A stretch of 15,408 bases of DNA. Origin: Nitrososphaerales archaeon TH1177. Its GTDB lineage: Archaea; Thermoproteota; Nitrososphaeria; Nitrososphaerales; Nitrososphaeraceae. Positions 7,148 through 14,029 of this stretch are shown here, piece by piece. Location of the stretch: the NCBI GenBank assembly GCA_014523515.1, contig JAATVJ010000142.1:1-15408 (forward strand). Direction: 5' to 3'. Position 1 is the stretch's first letter. Every line of letters starts with the position of its first letter. The position numbers were made by a program, and so were the translations under genes. The notes under the pieces are model-generated. The model ran no database searches and was not told the origin of the DNA. It worked only from the letters and a program-made list of their open reading frames with translations.

Positions 7148-7654
7148 ATGACTAGTAGTAGTAGACCAAAATATTGCAGTAATTGTGGTGAGAGATTAGA
7201 AAATTTAAATTATGAAGAAATAAAAAAATGTCCTAAGTGTGGAATTGACCTTCTTCAAACAGCATCATATACAACACGTAAAACATCAATTGTAGACCAA
7301 CTACCATACAAAAGTCCAGGAACAGCAGCACTCATAGCCTTTATCGGAGGAATATTTGGTTTACAGGGTATAGGTCATATATATGTTGGAAAGGTTGGAA
7401 AAGGAATTGGAATATTAATTGCTGGTATCATCATTGCTGCTTTGCTTGTTATTACGATAATGATGGGAATAATGGGACCAATGATGGGAATGGGACCAAT
7501 GATGATGGACCCGAGCCAGATGCCTTTAATTATTTTATCATTTATCTTAGGTATTGCCTATTTTGTACTTTGGATATGGCAAATATTTAATGCAAGAAAC
7601 TTAGCAAAGAAATTTAATGAATCAGTACGAACAACGGGAAAAGAACCATGGTAA
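7148..7654 (+). CDS. Zinc-ribbon TM2-domain membrane protein with methionine-rich loop
   Basis: A 168-residue membrane protein. Residues 10-31 form a zinc ribbon (C10-x2-C13 and C28-x2-C31, cytoplasmic by analogy). Residues about 57-104 resemble a TM2 domain: PGTAALIAFIGGIFGLQGIGHIYVG, a short basic turn, then GIGILIAGIIIAALLVITI. A third helix (126-146) is followed by a basic tail. Between helices two and three lies MMGIMGPMMGMGPMMMDPSQM (105-125), with ten methionines in 21 residues. TM2 proteins have no settled function. Dense methionine clusters on the outside of membranes elsewhere bind copper(I); whether this one does is inference, but of interest in copper-dependent ammonia oxidisers. 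The start ATG 7148 fits a TATA box at 7115-7122. Confidence 0.82.
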   Translation: MTSSSRPKYCSNCGERLENLNYEEIKKCPKCGIDLLQTASYTTRKTSIVDQLPYKSPGTAALIAFIGGIFGLQGIGHIYVGKVGKGIGILIAGIIIAALLVITIMMGIMGPMMGMGPMMMDPSQMPLIILSFILGIAYFVLWIWQIFNARNLAKKFNESVRTTGKEPW

Positions 7655-7720
7655 ACAATCTAAACTAGATTTTTTTTCAGATTCGCAAAAGTTTTATTAT
7701 AAAATTATTTGATTATTTAT

Positions 7721-7846
7721 TTAATGTCTTCCAGAATTTCCATTCTGTTTGATACCAATTTTACAATGAGTATTTTTATCTAATTCACCATGATTATTTT
7801 TATCTAATTCACCATGATGTTTTAGAACGTGTCCAATAAAGGCCAT
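7721..7846 (-). CDS. Possible 41-residue protein with internal duplication
   Basis: ATG 7846 to TAA 7721 encodes MAFIGHVLKH, then two tandem copies of an eight-residue unit (HGELDKNN, HGELDKNT), then HCKIGIKQNGNSGRH. The unit is the translation of the exact 24-bp duplication at 7771-7818. The surrounding residues are His-, Lys- and Asn-rich, with a single cysteine. The frame reads convergently towards the zinc-ribbon/TM2 gene, whose stop is 67 bp away. An AT-rich TAATATAA lies about 15-20 bp upstream, rather close for a TATA box. Family unknown; a genuine small gene or the tail of a truncated one. Confidence 0.4.
   Translation of the reverse strand: MAFIGHVLKHHGELDKNNHGELDKNTHCKIGIKQNGNSGRH
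7771..7818. repeat. Exact 24-bp tandem duplication
   Basis: Two adjacent identical copies, 7771-7794 and 7795-7818, each beginning TATTTTTATC and ending CACCATGAT. The unit length of eight codons keeps the minus-strand 41-codon frame open. Confidence 0.95.
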
Positions 7847-8009
7847 TAAGACTTGATTATATTACAAAAATACTTCCAGATTTTTATTTTATAAAATGTC
7901 AAAAGTTTCTTTCTATTATACAATTGTTTTATATTATTATTTATTAATTAAGTAAATAATTTAATTACTGCAATGATGGTATATTTTAATTTAATTTTTT
8001 ATAGCAAAG

Positions 8010-8225
8010 TTGAAATTTTTGTTTAACTATAATAATATTATGGTATCAATTCATGATTATGAAACCATAATTTTTTACACACTATCATCCTTAATGTTAA
8101 TTGACATATTTGCATTAGTATTAATATTGATATATGCTCCCTACAATAATTATTACATTAATATTAAAAATATCATAACTTTACCAGAAATATTTAACTT
8201 AAATTTTCAATATAGTTTAAACTAA
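8010..8225 (+). CDS. Possible small membrane protein
   Basis: The frame gives up to 71 residues from a TTG at 8010, or 61 from ATG 8040 (MVSIHDYETIIFY). It contains one strongly hydrophobic helix of about 25 residues (IIFYTLSSLMLIDIFALVLI and on), followed by a Tyr/Asn-rich polar tail. AT-rich DNA readily yields hydrophobic frames, so the single helix is weak support. No family, no ribosome-binding site. A T/A-rich block at about 7995-8004 is the only promoter hint. Confidence 0.3.
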   Translation: MKFLFNYNNIMVSIHDYETIIFYTLSSLMLIDIFALVLILIYAPYNNYYINIKNIITLPEIFNLNFQYSLN

Positions 8226-8261
8226 TATCTATATTTCTAGATATTTTAATTAATTTTAAAA

Positions 8262-8430
8262 GAAAAAAAGAGCTAAATATATCTTTGACTAAAACAAAAA
8301 AATGTTTGAATCAATAGTCTGTCAAACCGAGGGTTGTATAGACTGGGCGGGATTTGCACTCTCAGTTCGATAGACGACTGATTCTGTCATGTTCTTCTAT
8401 TATATTCAAAGATATAGTTAGCTTTTTTTT
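8262..8430 (+). ncRNA. Candidate structured RNA or miniature element bounded by an inverted repeat and T8
   Basis: AGCTAAATATATCTTTGA (8271-8288) pairs with TCAAAGATATAGTTAGCT (8406-8423), 17 of 18 positions; A-run 8263-8269 and T-run 8423-8430 extend the complementarity. Inside, 8321-8395 is about 49% GC, far above the flanks. Hairpin 1: AGTCT (8316-8320) with AGACT (8340-8344), enclosing AACC (8325-8328) with GGTT (8332-8335) and loop GAG. Hairpin 2: TCAG (8362-8365) plus TCG (8367-8369) pair with CGACTGA (8375-8381), one bulged T, loop ATAGA. GAATCA (8308-8313) can also pair with TGATTC (8379-8384), competing with hairpin 2. The plus-strand T8 could end a transcript. No protein frame fits. 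Alternatives are a MITE-like element or a decayed tRNA. Structure is seen; transcription is inferred. Confidence 0.45.
8271..8423. repeat. Inverted repeat, 18-bp arms, 17/18 match
   Basis: Arms at 8271-8288 and 8406-8423 with a single mismatch (A8277 opposite G8417), separated by 117 bp. No convincing target-site duplication is seen beyond the arms; GTCTAGAC at 8431-8438 is itself palindromic. Confidence 0.85.
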
Positions 8431-8491
8431 GTCTAGACTTTTGTATAATTAGGTGCAATCCTCTTGAAAATTCAATACAATACAATTCCCA

Positions 8492-8501
8492 TTTTTATAA
8501 A
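8492..8501 (+). promoter_or_regulatory. TATA-like box
   Basis: TTTTTATAAA upstream of the 12-bp inverted repeat at 8539. If used, transcription would begin around 8520-8527 and the hairpin would lie in the 5' leader of the frame at 8601. Confidence 0.35.
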
Positions 8502-8538
8502 TTCTGGTTTCTGTTGAATATTTTGATGTTTAAAAATG

Positions 8539-8576
8539 GTGGGTGTTATACAGAGGCTACAATATATAACACCCAC
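8539..8576. repeat. Perfect 12-bp inverted repeat (hairpin), 14-nt spacer
   Basis: GTGGGTGTTATA (8539-8550) and TATAACACCCAC (8565-8576) are exact reverse complements around a 14-nt loop. The GC-rich half of the stem stands out in AT-rich DNA. On the minus strand the stem is followed by CATTTTT, so it could end a minus-strand transcript; on the plus strand it would be a leader hairpin or an operator for a dimeric regulator. Confidence 0.8.
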
Positions 8577-8600
8577 TGATGCAAAAAAACCGTCTACTGT

Positions 8601-8879
8601 ATGTGTGTAGCGTCAATAGTAAAAGCAGCTTCATTTAAAAGCTTATTGATCGTTATTAATAGAAATAAAAAGAAGCAAAAAAACTTATTTTAAAATAATT
8701 TGTACTAACTCTTCTGCATTTCTCAGACAAAATGATAGTGATGATGATGATGATGGTACTTCAAAAAAAGTTGTTGCTTATAACATCAATGAAACCAATT
8801 TTTTGCAATAGAATATATTGCTATATTTAAAGATGGAACCTCTGATTCTTATATTGATAATAAAATAATAAAAAGATAA
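8601..8879 (+). pseudogene. Probable decayed small gene with homopolymer frameshifts
   Basis: ATG 8601 opens a 30-codon frame (MCVASIVKAASFKSLLIVIN then RNKKKQKNLF) ending at TAA 8691-8693. A second frame, open from 8650, reads on through SSAFLRQNDSDDDDDG, SKKVVAYNINETNF, and stops at TAG 8809. One extra T in the T6 run 8799-8804 would carry it into AIEYIAIFKDGTSDSYIDNK and the stop at 8879. The A7 run at 8677-8683 lies where the first frame could join the second. The composition is protein-like, with an aspartate run also found in the next gene (NDDDDD). No family is recognised. Confidence 0.4.
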
Positions 8880-9005
8880 AATTCTTAATAAGTTTATTTG
8901 ATTTCCAGAATAATTTACATATAACAAAACAGATTTCTTCTAGATTATAAACCTGATAGAAGAAGATGAAAAAATTAAAATTAGAAATTATATGAGAGTT
9001 TATTA

Positions 9006-10511
9006 TTGAATATTATAAATATTATTATTTTTCTTCTTTTGCTTTTGACATTTACTTTTTTATCTTCTAGCTATGGTATTTCACCTAAATTGAATTCTGA
9101 ATTACTAAATAATAAAATTGAAAGACTTATAACTTATAGTCCAAATGAGGATTATTACAATAAAAGTCTTAATCATTTAGAAACAGATATTAATTTGGAC
9201 AAAGTTTATGTAACCAGTAATAGCACTCATATTGAAATAAAATTCTTATTTGCTGATCTTTTAAATAACCTTAAAAATATATTATTGAATAGTAGTACTG
9301 TTCCACATAATTTTTTTATTAATATATTTATCGACTCTGATGATGACGAGACTACTGGATTCTTAGGTTATAATCATAGATATTTTTTAAGCCATAATGT
9401 TTCAGATTCTTATTCTTATGATGATAATAATAATTTAACTTATACTACCAAAAAAAATATTCTTCAGACCCGTATTTCCAATTATTCAAAAGAAGATGAG
9501 ATCCTTAAGAGGGAAGAAATAGCGGCAATAATAGCAAGAACATTAAATTCTAAAGACATAGTTGAAAGACTTGACTGGGTAATAAAGGGATATGAACTTC
9601 TAGACTATGACTTTCAACCATTATTCTTTTCATCCAAAGTCAATGAAAAGTATCTATCAGCTATTCCAGATGGATTTAAGGTTACTTTGGATCTTGCGCA
9701 AATAGGCTATCCTTCAAATTATGCTCTCTTAGTTGAAGTCGGAAGAAAATCAGAAGATTACAAATTATCTGAAATTTTTGGAAAAATACATATTCCAAAG
9801 CCAGATTTGATTGTAAATGATAAAACAATAGATATTGAGAAGGGTCAAAACTTGGAGATTCTTGAATTTAATAATACTAGTTTATATGATTTAAATGTTA
9901 AAGCGGAATTGCTGAACAAAAGTCCTTCTAATGATGATGACGATGATTTAGTAATTAATTTTAGGCAAGGAAATCAATTTAGTATATTAGATGGAAATGG
10001 AGTACTTCCTATGGAGATTACTGCTAATCCTAATTATAAACAAAAAAGTCTTGTTATTCCTCTGAACCTATCTTATACTGTTATTGGAGAAAATGATTTT
10101 ACCGAATCTGATTTTAATAATTCACTAACACATGAACAGACATATAACAAAATAGTTGATTTAAATTTTAAACTTCAAGAAAGAATTCCATTAATAAAAA
10201 TTGATGAAATTCCATCTCAATATATAGCAGTATTTCTTGGAGCCATATTTACCTTTTTTATTCCATCTATTGCTCGTTTTACTAAAGAATATGCTCAAAA
10301 ACGAACTGCACATAAATACCTAAAAGATATTCTTAACGAACAAAATTCGGATAATCCTGATACTTCTATTAAAAATATAATGAGTAATCTAAGAATTATA
10401 AAACATGAATTTATTAGAGGAAATATAACTAAGGATCAATATGAGATATTAAAAGAAAATATAGTTGATATTTTAAAAGATTTGATATCTAAAAAAACTA
10501 GTGATAAATAG
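9006..10511 (+). CDS. Secreted, C-terminally membrane-anchored protein of unknown function
   Basis: A 501-residue protein. The N-terminus is a typical signal peptide (hydrophobic 5-20, then SSSYG). Residues about 25-400 are a polar extracytoplasmic domain rich in Asn, Asp, Ser and N-glycosylation-type sequons, including an FIDSDDDETTGFLGYNHRYF segment and an acidic run (NDDDDDLVINF). The DSDDDETTG segment recalls calcium-loop or DOMON-like secreted modules, but this is not firm. One membrane helix (about 404-424, YIAVFLGAIFTFFIPSIARF) is followed by a basic, helical cytoplasmic tail; IKHEFIRGNITKDQYEILK near the end resembles a short SHOCT-type helical hairpin. The start is TTG 9006 because no in-frame ATG precedes the signal peptide. 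No operon partner. The function is not recognised. Confidence 0.75.
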   Translation: MNIINIIIFLLLLLTFTFLSSSYGISPKLNSELLNNKIERLITYSPNEDYYNKSLNHLETDINLDKVYVTSNSTHIEIKFLFADLLNNLKNILLNSSTVPHNFFINIFIDSDDDETTGFLGYNHRYFLSHNVSDSYSYDDNNNLTYTTKKNILQTRISNYSKEDEILKREEIAAIIARTLNSKDIVERLDWVIKGYELLDYDFQPLFFSSKVNEKYLSAIPDGFKVTLDLAQIGYPSNYALLVEVGRKSEDYKLSEIFGKIHIPKPDLIVNDKTIDIEKGQNLEILEFNNTSLYDLNVKAELLNKSPSNDDDDDLVINFRQGNQFSILDGNGVLPMEITANPNYKQKSLVIPLNLSYTVIGENDFTESDFNNSLTHEQTYNKIVDLNFKLQERIPLIKIDEIPSQYIAVFLGAIFTFFIPSIARFTKEYAQKRTAHKYLKDILNEQNSDNPDTSIKNIMSNLRIIKHEFIRGNITKDQYEILKENIVDILKDLISKKTSDK

Positions 10512-10796
10512 TAGTATCAGAATGAATGATGATGATAATGATGACAATAATATCTAAGAATAATAGGCTAAAAAATTTATATATATATAGATGAACCTGA
10601 GAAAACTACGGATCCATCAAGGTGAATTGCCCATTTAGTAGGATTCTACTACTTAGTCACATTCAGTTTTATTATTTAGAAACTATAATTTTAAATATTT
10701 AAATAAACATAGAAACATAATACTAAATCATTCAATATCTTAAATAAAGGAAGGGGAATTTCATTATATAGTTTACTTTGATATTTGATTTATTTG
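10512..10796. other. Convergent spacer with a short hairpin and a stray coding-like frame
   Basis: Between convergent genes. A perfect 6-bp hairpin TAGTAG-GATT-CTACTA lies at 10636-10651. A plus-strand frame at 10572-10680 reads DEPEKTTDPSR, a TGA stop, then IAHLVGFYYLVTFSFII; one substitution would open it, so it may be a gene remnant, but it is too short to call. No strong terminator is visible. Confidence 0.4.
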
Positions 10797-11393
10797 TTAT
10801 GAACCATCTTGCCATTTTACTGCTGGGCTATTTACAATGATGTTTGTTTCTGTAATAGTTAGTTCTCCATTCTTTTGTGCAATTATAATCTCTTCTACCG
10901 ATTTTAATTCTCTTGCAGTTGCATTATCATTCCATTTTACAAAGTTTGTCTGCCATAAAGGACTATAATCTTCATCTCCTGGTACTGCATTTGCAACTGG
11001 AAGTTGAAATCCTCTTGGTGATTCACCTTGAACACCATTTAAAAATACATAACCTTGTCCACGCATTGATTCAGGTGTATTATTCAAAAGCAGAGCATAA
11101 TTTACTGGAAATCCAGTATCATTTGTAATAGAGGATGCAGCATGTTTATCAGATACATCTGTAGCAATAAAGTATACTATGTTACCATCTACGTATCCTT
11201 TAGATATGGGAATATCTATGGAAGCGTTTGATTTTGCCAATTTCAAAATAGAACCTAGTTTGTCTTGTTCTTGTTCTTGTTGTTGTTCTGATACTACAGG
11301 AAGGAAAATAACTACAGTAGAGTATATCAAAATCAGAACTACTACTATGACTGTAAGATTAGTTAATCCTATTTTATTTGATTTGTTATGCAT
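10797..11393 (-). CDS. Membrane-anchored DUF7482-like protein
   Basis: A 198-residue protein. Residues 10-34 form a signal-anchor helix (basic before, VIVVVLILIYSTVVIFLPVV), then a Gln/Glu-rich spacer (EQQQEQEQD). The outside domain (about 58-196) carries the conserved pattern of a secreted family frequent in ammonia-oxidising archaea: ISKGYVDGNIVYFIATDVSD, TGFPVNYALLLNNTP, YVFLNGVQGESPRGFQ, VPGDEDYSPLWQTNFVKW, and the C-terminal GELTITETNIIVNSPAVKW. I associate it with DUF7482; in related proteins this domain may accompany cupredoxin-like domains, but none is present here. It presumably sits on the outer face of the membrane. Function unknown. Start at ATG 11393; no Shine-Dalgarno is seen, only AT-rich DNA upstream. 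Confidence 0.75.
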   Translation of the reverse strand: MHNKSNKIGLTNLTVIVVVLILIYSTVVIFLPVVSEQQQEQEQDKLGSILKLAKSNASIDIPISKGYVDGNIVYFIATDVSDKHAASSITNDTGFPVNYALLLNNTPESMRGQGYVFLNGVQGESPRGFQLPVANAVPGDEDYSPLWQTNFVKWNDNATARELKSVEEIIIAQKNGELTITETNIIVNSPAVKWQDGS

Positions 11394-11686
11394 CTTTAAA
11401 CATTTCTAAATAATATCTACTTGTATTAATAATATTTCTTTGAAAATTATATTATTCTTTTTATTTACAAATATGGAATATAAAACTTAATTACATGGAT
11501 CATGTTATGACTATATTTCACAATAATATTATCTTCTTAACATCAAATTTAATATAATATCACAGCTGGTAAAATTAAGAAATATAAATAACAAAATTTT
11601 ATCTATTCATTCTATTGTTCTAAAACGTAAACAGCATAAATATTTAGATTTTTGTATTCTTTAAATTTTGCTCAAGAAGAGCAAGT
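11394..11686. other. AT-rich spacer
   Basis: Separates two minus-strand genes; should contain the promoter of the DUF7482-like gene. No frame, repeat or terminator stands out. Confidence 0.4.
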
Positions 11687-12517
11687 TTATGTCATTTCTG
11701 ATACAATGAGTATTTTGACTAAAATTAAAGAGAAAATTTTTTTACTCATTTTACATTTAAAATATATGGTCATATAGTTCCATCCAACAGGACCATTATA
11801 TTGATTTCCATTAATCTCTATTGTAGAAGTTGTGTTAATATCACCTTTTACTTTTAATTCATATGTACCAGCAGGAAGAGGTTTAAGAAATAACCAATTT
11901 CCATCTGCAACAGCCTGTGTCGTCTGAGAAGTTATATTCAAAATATTATTTTCTGGTAAAGTAAAATTGAAAATATCAGTCTGGACACGATAATTTTCTA
12001 AATTTGGTACAGGTATTTTATTAAGTGAAGCATTCCCTCCAACTACAAGGTCTTGCATACGTTTAGCGCATTCTCTTAGTTCTTCTTCAGTTTTTAGCAA
12101 CGGAAATTCTGCATAAGAGCACTCAGAATTTAATAGAGTTATAAGCAAAGCAACATTTTCAGGGATATCACATGTTCGGGTAACTGGATGTTCATAAGCT
12201 AAAGTTAGAAACCAAACTGGACCACTTTGTTTTTCACTGCAATATTTTCCAGTATCATCGTATGAGGGATTTTTATCCCAAGAGATAGAATATGTCCATT
12301 GCCACCATTTCTCAGTCCAGTCTGCATATGAAACATTAAAAGGCTTGGAATTTATGTCATAAACTAAATTAGAAATATCAAATTAGTATTATTATTTACA
12401 AATGTAGTATTATTGGAATTCTCCAATAATTGACATTACATTATTGGCAGAGTTTACCAGAAGTAAAAGTAAAATCAACGTAAGAAAACTTGTTGTCAGT
12501 AAAAATTTTTTCATCAT
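11687..12517 (-). pseudogene. Secreted protein of unknown function (AOA-type family), N-terminus frameshifted
   Basis: The body is one open frame from 12382 to the stop at 11687 and contains the family's hallmark blocks: FNVSYADWTEKWWQWTYSIS, KNPSYDDTGKYCSEKQSGPV, WFLTLAYEHPVTRTCDIP, LLNSECSYAEFP, ELRECAKRMQDLV, DIFNFTLPENNILNI, QAVADGNWLFLKPLPAGTYE and GPVGWNYMTIYF. No usable start exists upstream: TAA at 12385-12383 closes the frame, and the first TTG (12148) is deep inside the domain. A signal peptide (MMKKFLLTTSFLTLILLLLV then NSANNVMS) begins at ATG 12517 in another frame and stops at FQ; a third frame between them (LLENSNNTTFVNNNTN) bridges the gap. Two small indels therefore separate secretion signal and domain. 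Function unknown. Confidence 0.72.
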
Positions 12518-12830
12518 AAATGCCACACAGCGTATATTTAATGAACTTTTCTCTGTCTATCTATCCTATTTCATATGTGTAAATACCTTTTTTGTATTTA
12601 GCCTGGACCTATTAAAAATGAAAACTCCTTGTAATGAAGACATTTTTACTCTAGCATTATAAGTATAGAAGTGATGCAAATGAGTCGGGAGTAATACCAA
12701 TAGCGGACAAAAATTAGAGTCTATTGTAGAGATATTATATTATCTTGTGTATGACTTTTATTAGTAGAATTTAATTAAGTATAAAAAAAATCAAAATTCT
12801 TTAATAGCTTGCTATTTATATTAAATGAGA
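12518..12830. other. AT-rich spacer without recognisable gene
   Basis: Upstream of the frameshifted secreted-protein gene. A 25-codon minus-strand frame (MSSLQGVFIFNRSRLNTKKV and on) has no further support. A plus-strand frame covering the signal-peptide region is only its antisense. Confidence 0.4.
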
Positions 12831-13016
12831 TTATATATTTTGAATAGCATCTTTTTGGATTAATATGAACATCATTTGATAAAAAGAAATTCCTAATTTA
12901 AATGCCTGAAAATCTATATTTCTTAAAACATATTTTATTGATTCATTATCTGATGAAGATAGTATAAATTCATCTATAATTTTTTTGAATTTAACATCAT
13001 TATGGTGATGAAACAT
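12831..13016 (-). CDS. Small helical protein of unknown function, 61 residues
   Basis: ATG 13016 to TAA 12831. The product starts MFHHHNDVKFKKIIDEFILS, continues SSDNESIKYVLRNIDFQAFK and ends LGISFYQMMFILIQKDAIQNI: three predicted helices, an acidic-serine turn and a His-rich start. The frame stays open for 15 more codons upstream (HFYKALNNYVDKINS) to a TAA, with a similar helical character but no start codon, so the true N-terminus may be longer if an upstream indel is present. No family is recognised. It is isolated between spacers. Confidence 0.45.
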   Translation of the reverse strand: MFHHHNDVKFKKIIDEFILSSSDNESIKYVLRNIDFQAFKLGISFYQMMFILIQKDAIQNI

Positions 13017-13486
13017 TGAATTGATTTTATCGACATAATTATTAAGAGCTTTGTAGAAATGTTAGTGACTAATGCCTAACAGCTAAGATTTTGAAATAAT
13101 AACATTCTAGAAAGACCAATGATAAGTGAATCTTAAAATCTAAAAAATTAATTTTCATGATATTATAAATATAAGACATGAAATATTAATCAAATCTATT
13201 TGTATGATCTATATTATTCTTCTTGTAACTTTAGAATAATCTATCAATCTGCTCTATTGAACAAAATTTGTTTTAATCATTATATTGCATATATGGATGA
13301 ACAAACCGTCTGATCTGATTGTTATATATATTGTTGATTGCAATTTTGTTTATCTTTGTTGATAAAAAAAGATAATAATAATGAACAAAACTCTCGATTC
13401 TATTATTGAAACTCTGTATTACTCTACTAATAATATACATAATTTAATAGACCTAAAATAGCCTTTTATAATTAGATTAATATGTT
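13017..13486. other. AT-rich spacer
   Basis: A 470-bp gap between divergent genes. No coding frame, hairpin or repeat could be supported, apart from a TATA-like TTTTATAA at 13464-13471, about 20 bp before the DUF488 start. Confidence 0.4.
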
Positions 13487-13837
13487 ATGATTAAGACAAG
13501 ACGTATTTATGATAAACCAGACGCAGATGATGGTTTCAGAATATTAGTTGACAGAATCTGGCCTCGCGGGTTAAAGAAAAATGACGTTAAAATCGATTTA
13601 TGGCAAAAGGACATAGCTCCCAGCAATGCAATAAGAAAATGGTTTAATCACGATCAAAGAAAATGGAATGAATTCAAAAAGCGTTATTACGAGGAACTTA
13701 AAGATAGAAAAGAAATTGTTAAATTATTCTTGGAAAAAGCTGAACAAGGAACAATAACTTTACTCTATAGTTCAAAAGAAGAAAAATACAATAATGCTAT
13801 TGCATTAAAAGAATATTTACAATCCAACAAATTATAA
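13487..13837 (+). CDS. DUF488 family protein (YeaO-like)
   Basis: A 116-residue protein covering the short DUF488/YeaO family from end to end: IKTRRIYDKP (2-11), DGFRILVDRIWPRGLKK (15-31), WQKDIAPSNAIRKWFNHD (39-56), WNEFKKRYYEEL (60-71), GTITLLYSSKEEKYNNAIAL (88-107). Members are cytoplasmic; no reaction is established, though the family is often found near stress and redox genes. The WPRG motif and the RKWF..D block are intact, so it should be functional. ATG 13487 is the only start compatible with the domain; a TATA-like box at 13464-13471 lies slightly close to it. Stands 192 bp upstream of the Rieske-reductase gene on the same strand, with its own apparent promoter between. Confidence 0.92.
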   Translation: MIKTRRIYDKPDADDGFRILVDRIWPRGLKKNDVKIDLWQKDIAPSNAIRKWFNHDQRKWNEFKKRYYEELKDRKEIVKLFLEKAEQGTITLLYSSKEEKYNNAIALKEYLQSNKL

Positions 13838-13990
13838 CTAAAATAGATTAGAAGAAAGCAAAAAAAAAAACAATAGTATTATAGATAGTCAAAACATATC
13901 ATACCTATTAGCTCACAAGACAGTGGAAAAATAATAATAATTGTTCCAAGCCTCCGATCATAATTGAAGTAGAACTTTATAGGTAGAAAA

Positions 13991-13999
13991 GTATATACA
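13991..13999 (+). promoter_or_regulatory. TATA-like box of the Rieske-reductase gene
   Basis: GTATATACA lies 31-39 bp before GTG 14030, placing the likely transcription start near 14018-14024, close to an ATG of a seven-codon out-of-frame ORF (14014-14037). Confidence 0.4.
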
Positions 14000-14029
14000 A
14001 TTTGGACATTATAATGAAAATGATCAATT

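Larger units (their letters stand above)
8226..9005. other. Long non-coding region with structured elements
   Basis: A 780-bp gap before the TTG-started gene at 9006. It holds an inverted-repeat-bounded GC-rich block (8262-8430), a TATA-like box (8492-8501), a perfect 12-bp inverted repeat (8539-8576) and a probable decayed small gene (8601-8879), listed separately. The last 120 bases before 9006 show nothing distinctive. Confidence 0.6.

Noticed and set aside
8340..8400. tRNA-like string on the minus strand (TGCAAATCCCGC resembling a T-loop and stem)
   Set aside because: The T-stem does not pair (GAGAG against CCCGC), and no acceptor stem, D-arm or normal anticodon loop could be assembled around it.
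12444..12662. 72-codon plus-strand frame
   Set aside because: Overlaps the antisense of the signal peptide of the frameshifted secreted-protein gene and has no protein-like pattern.
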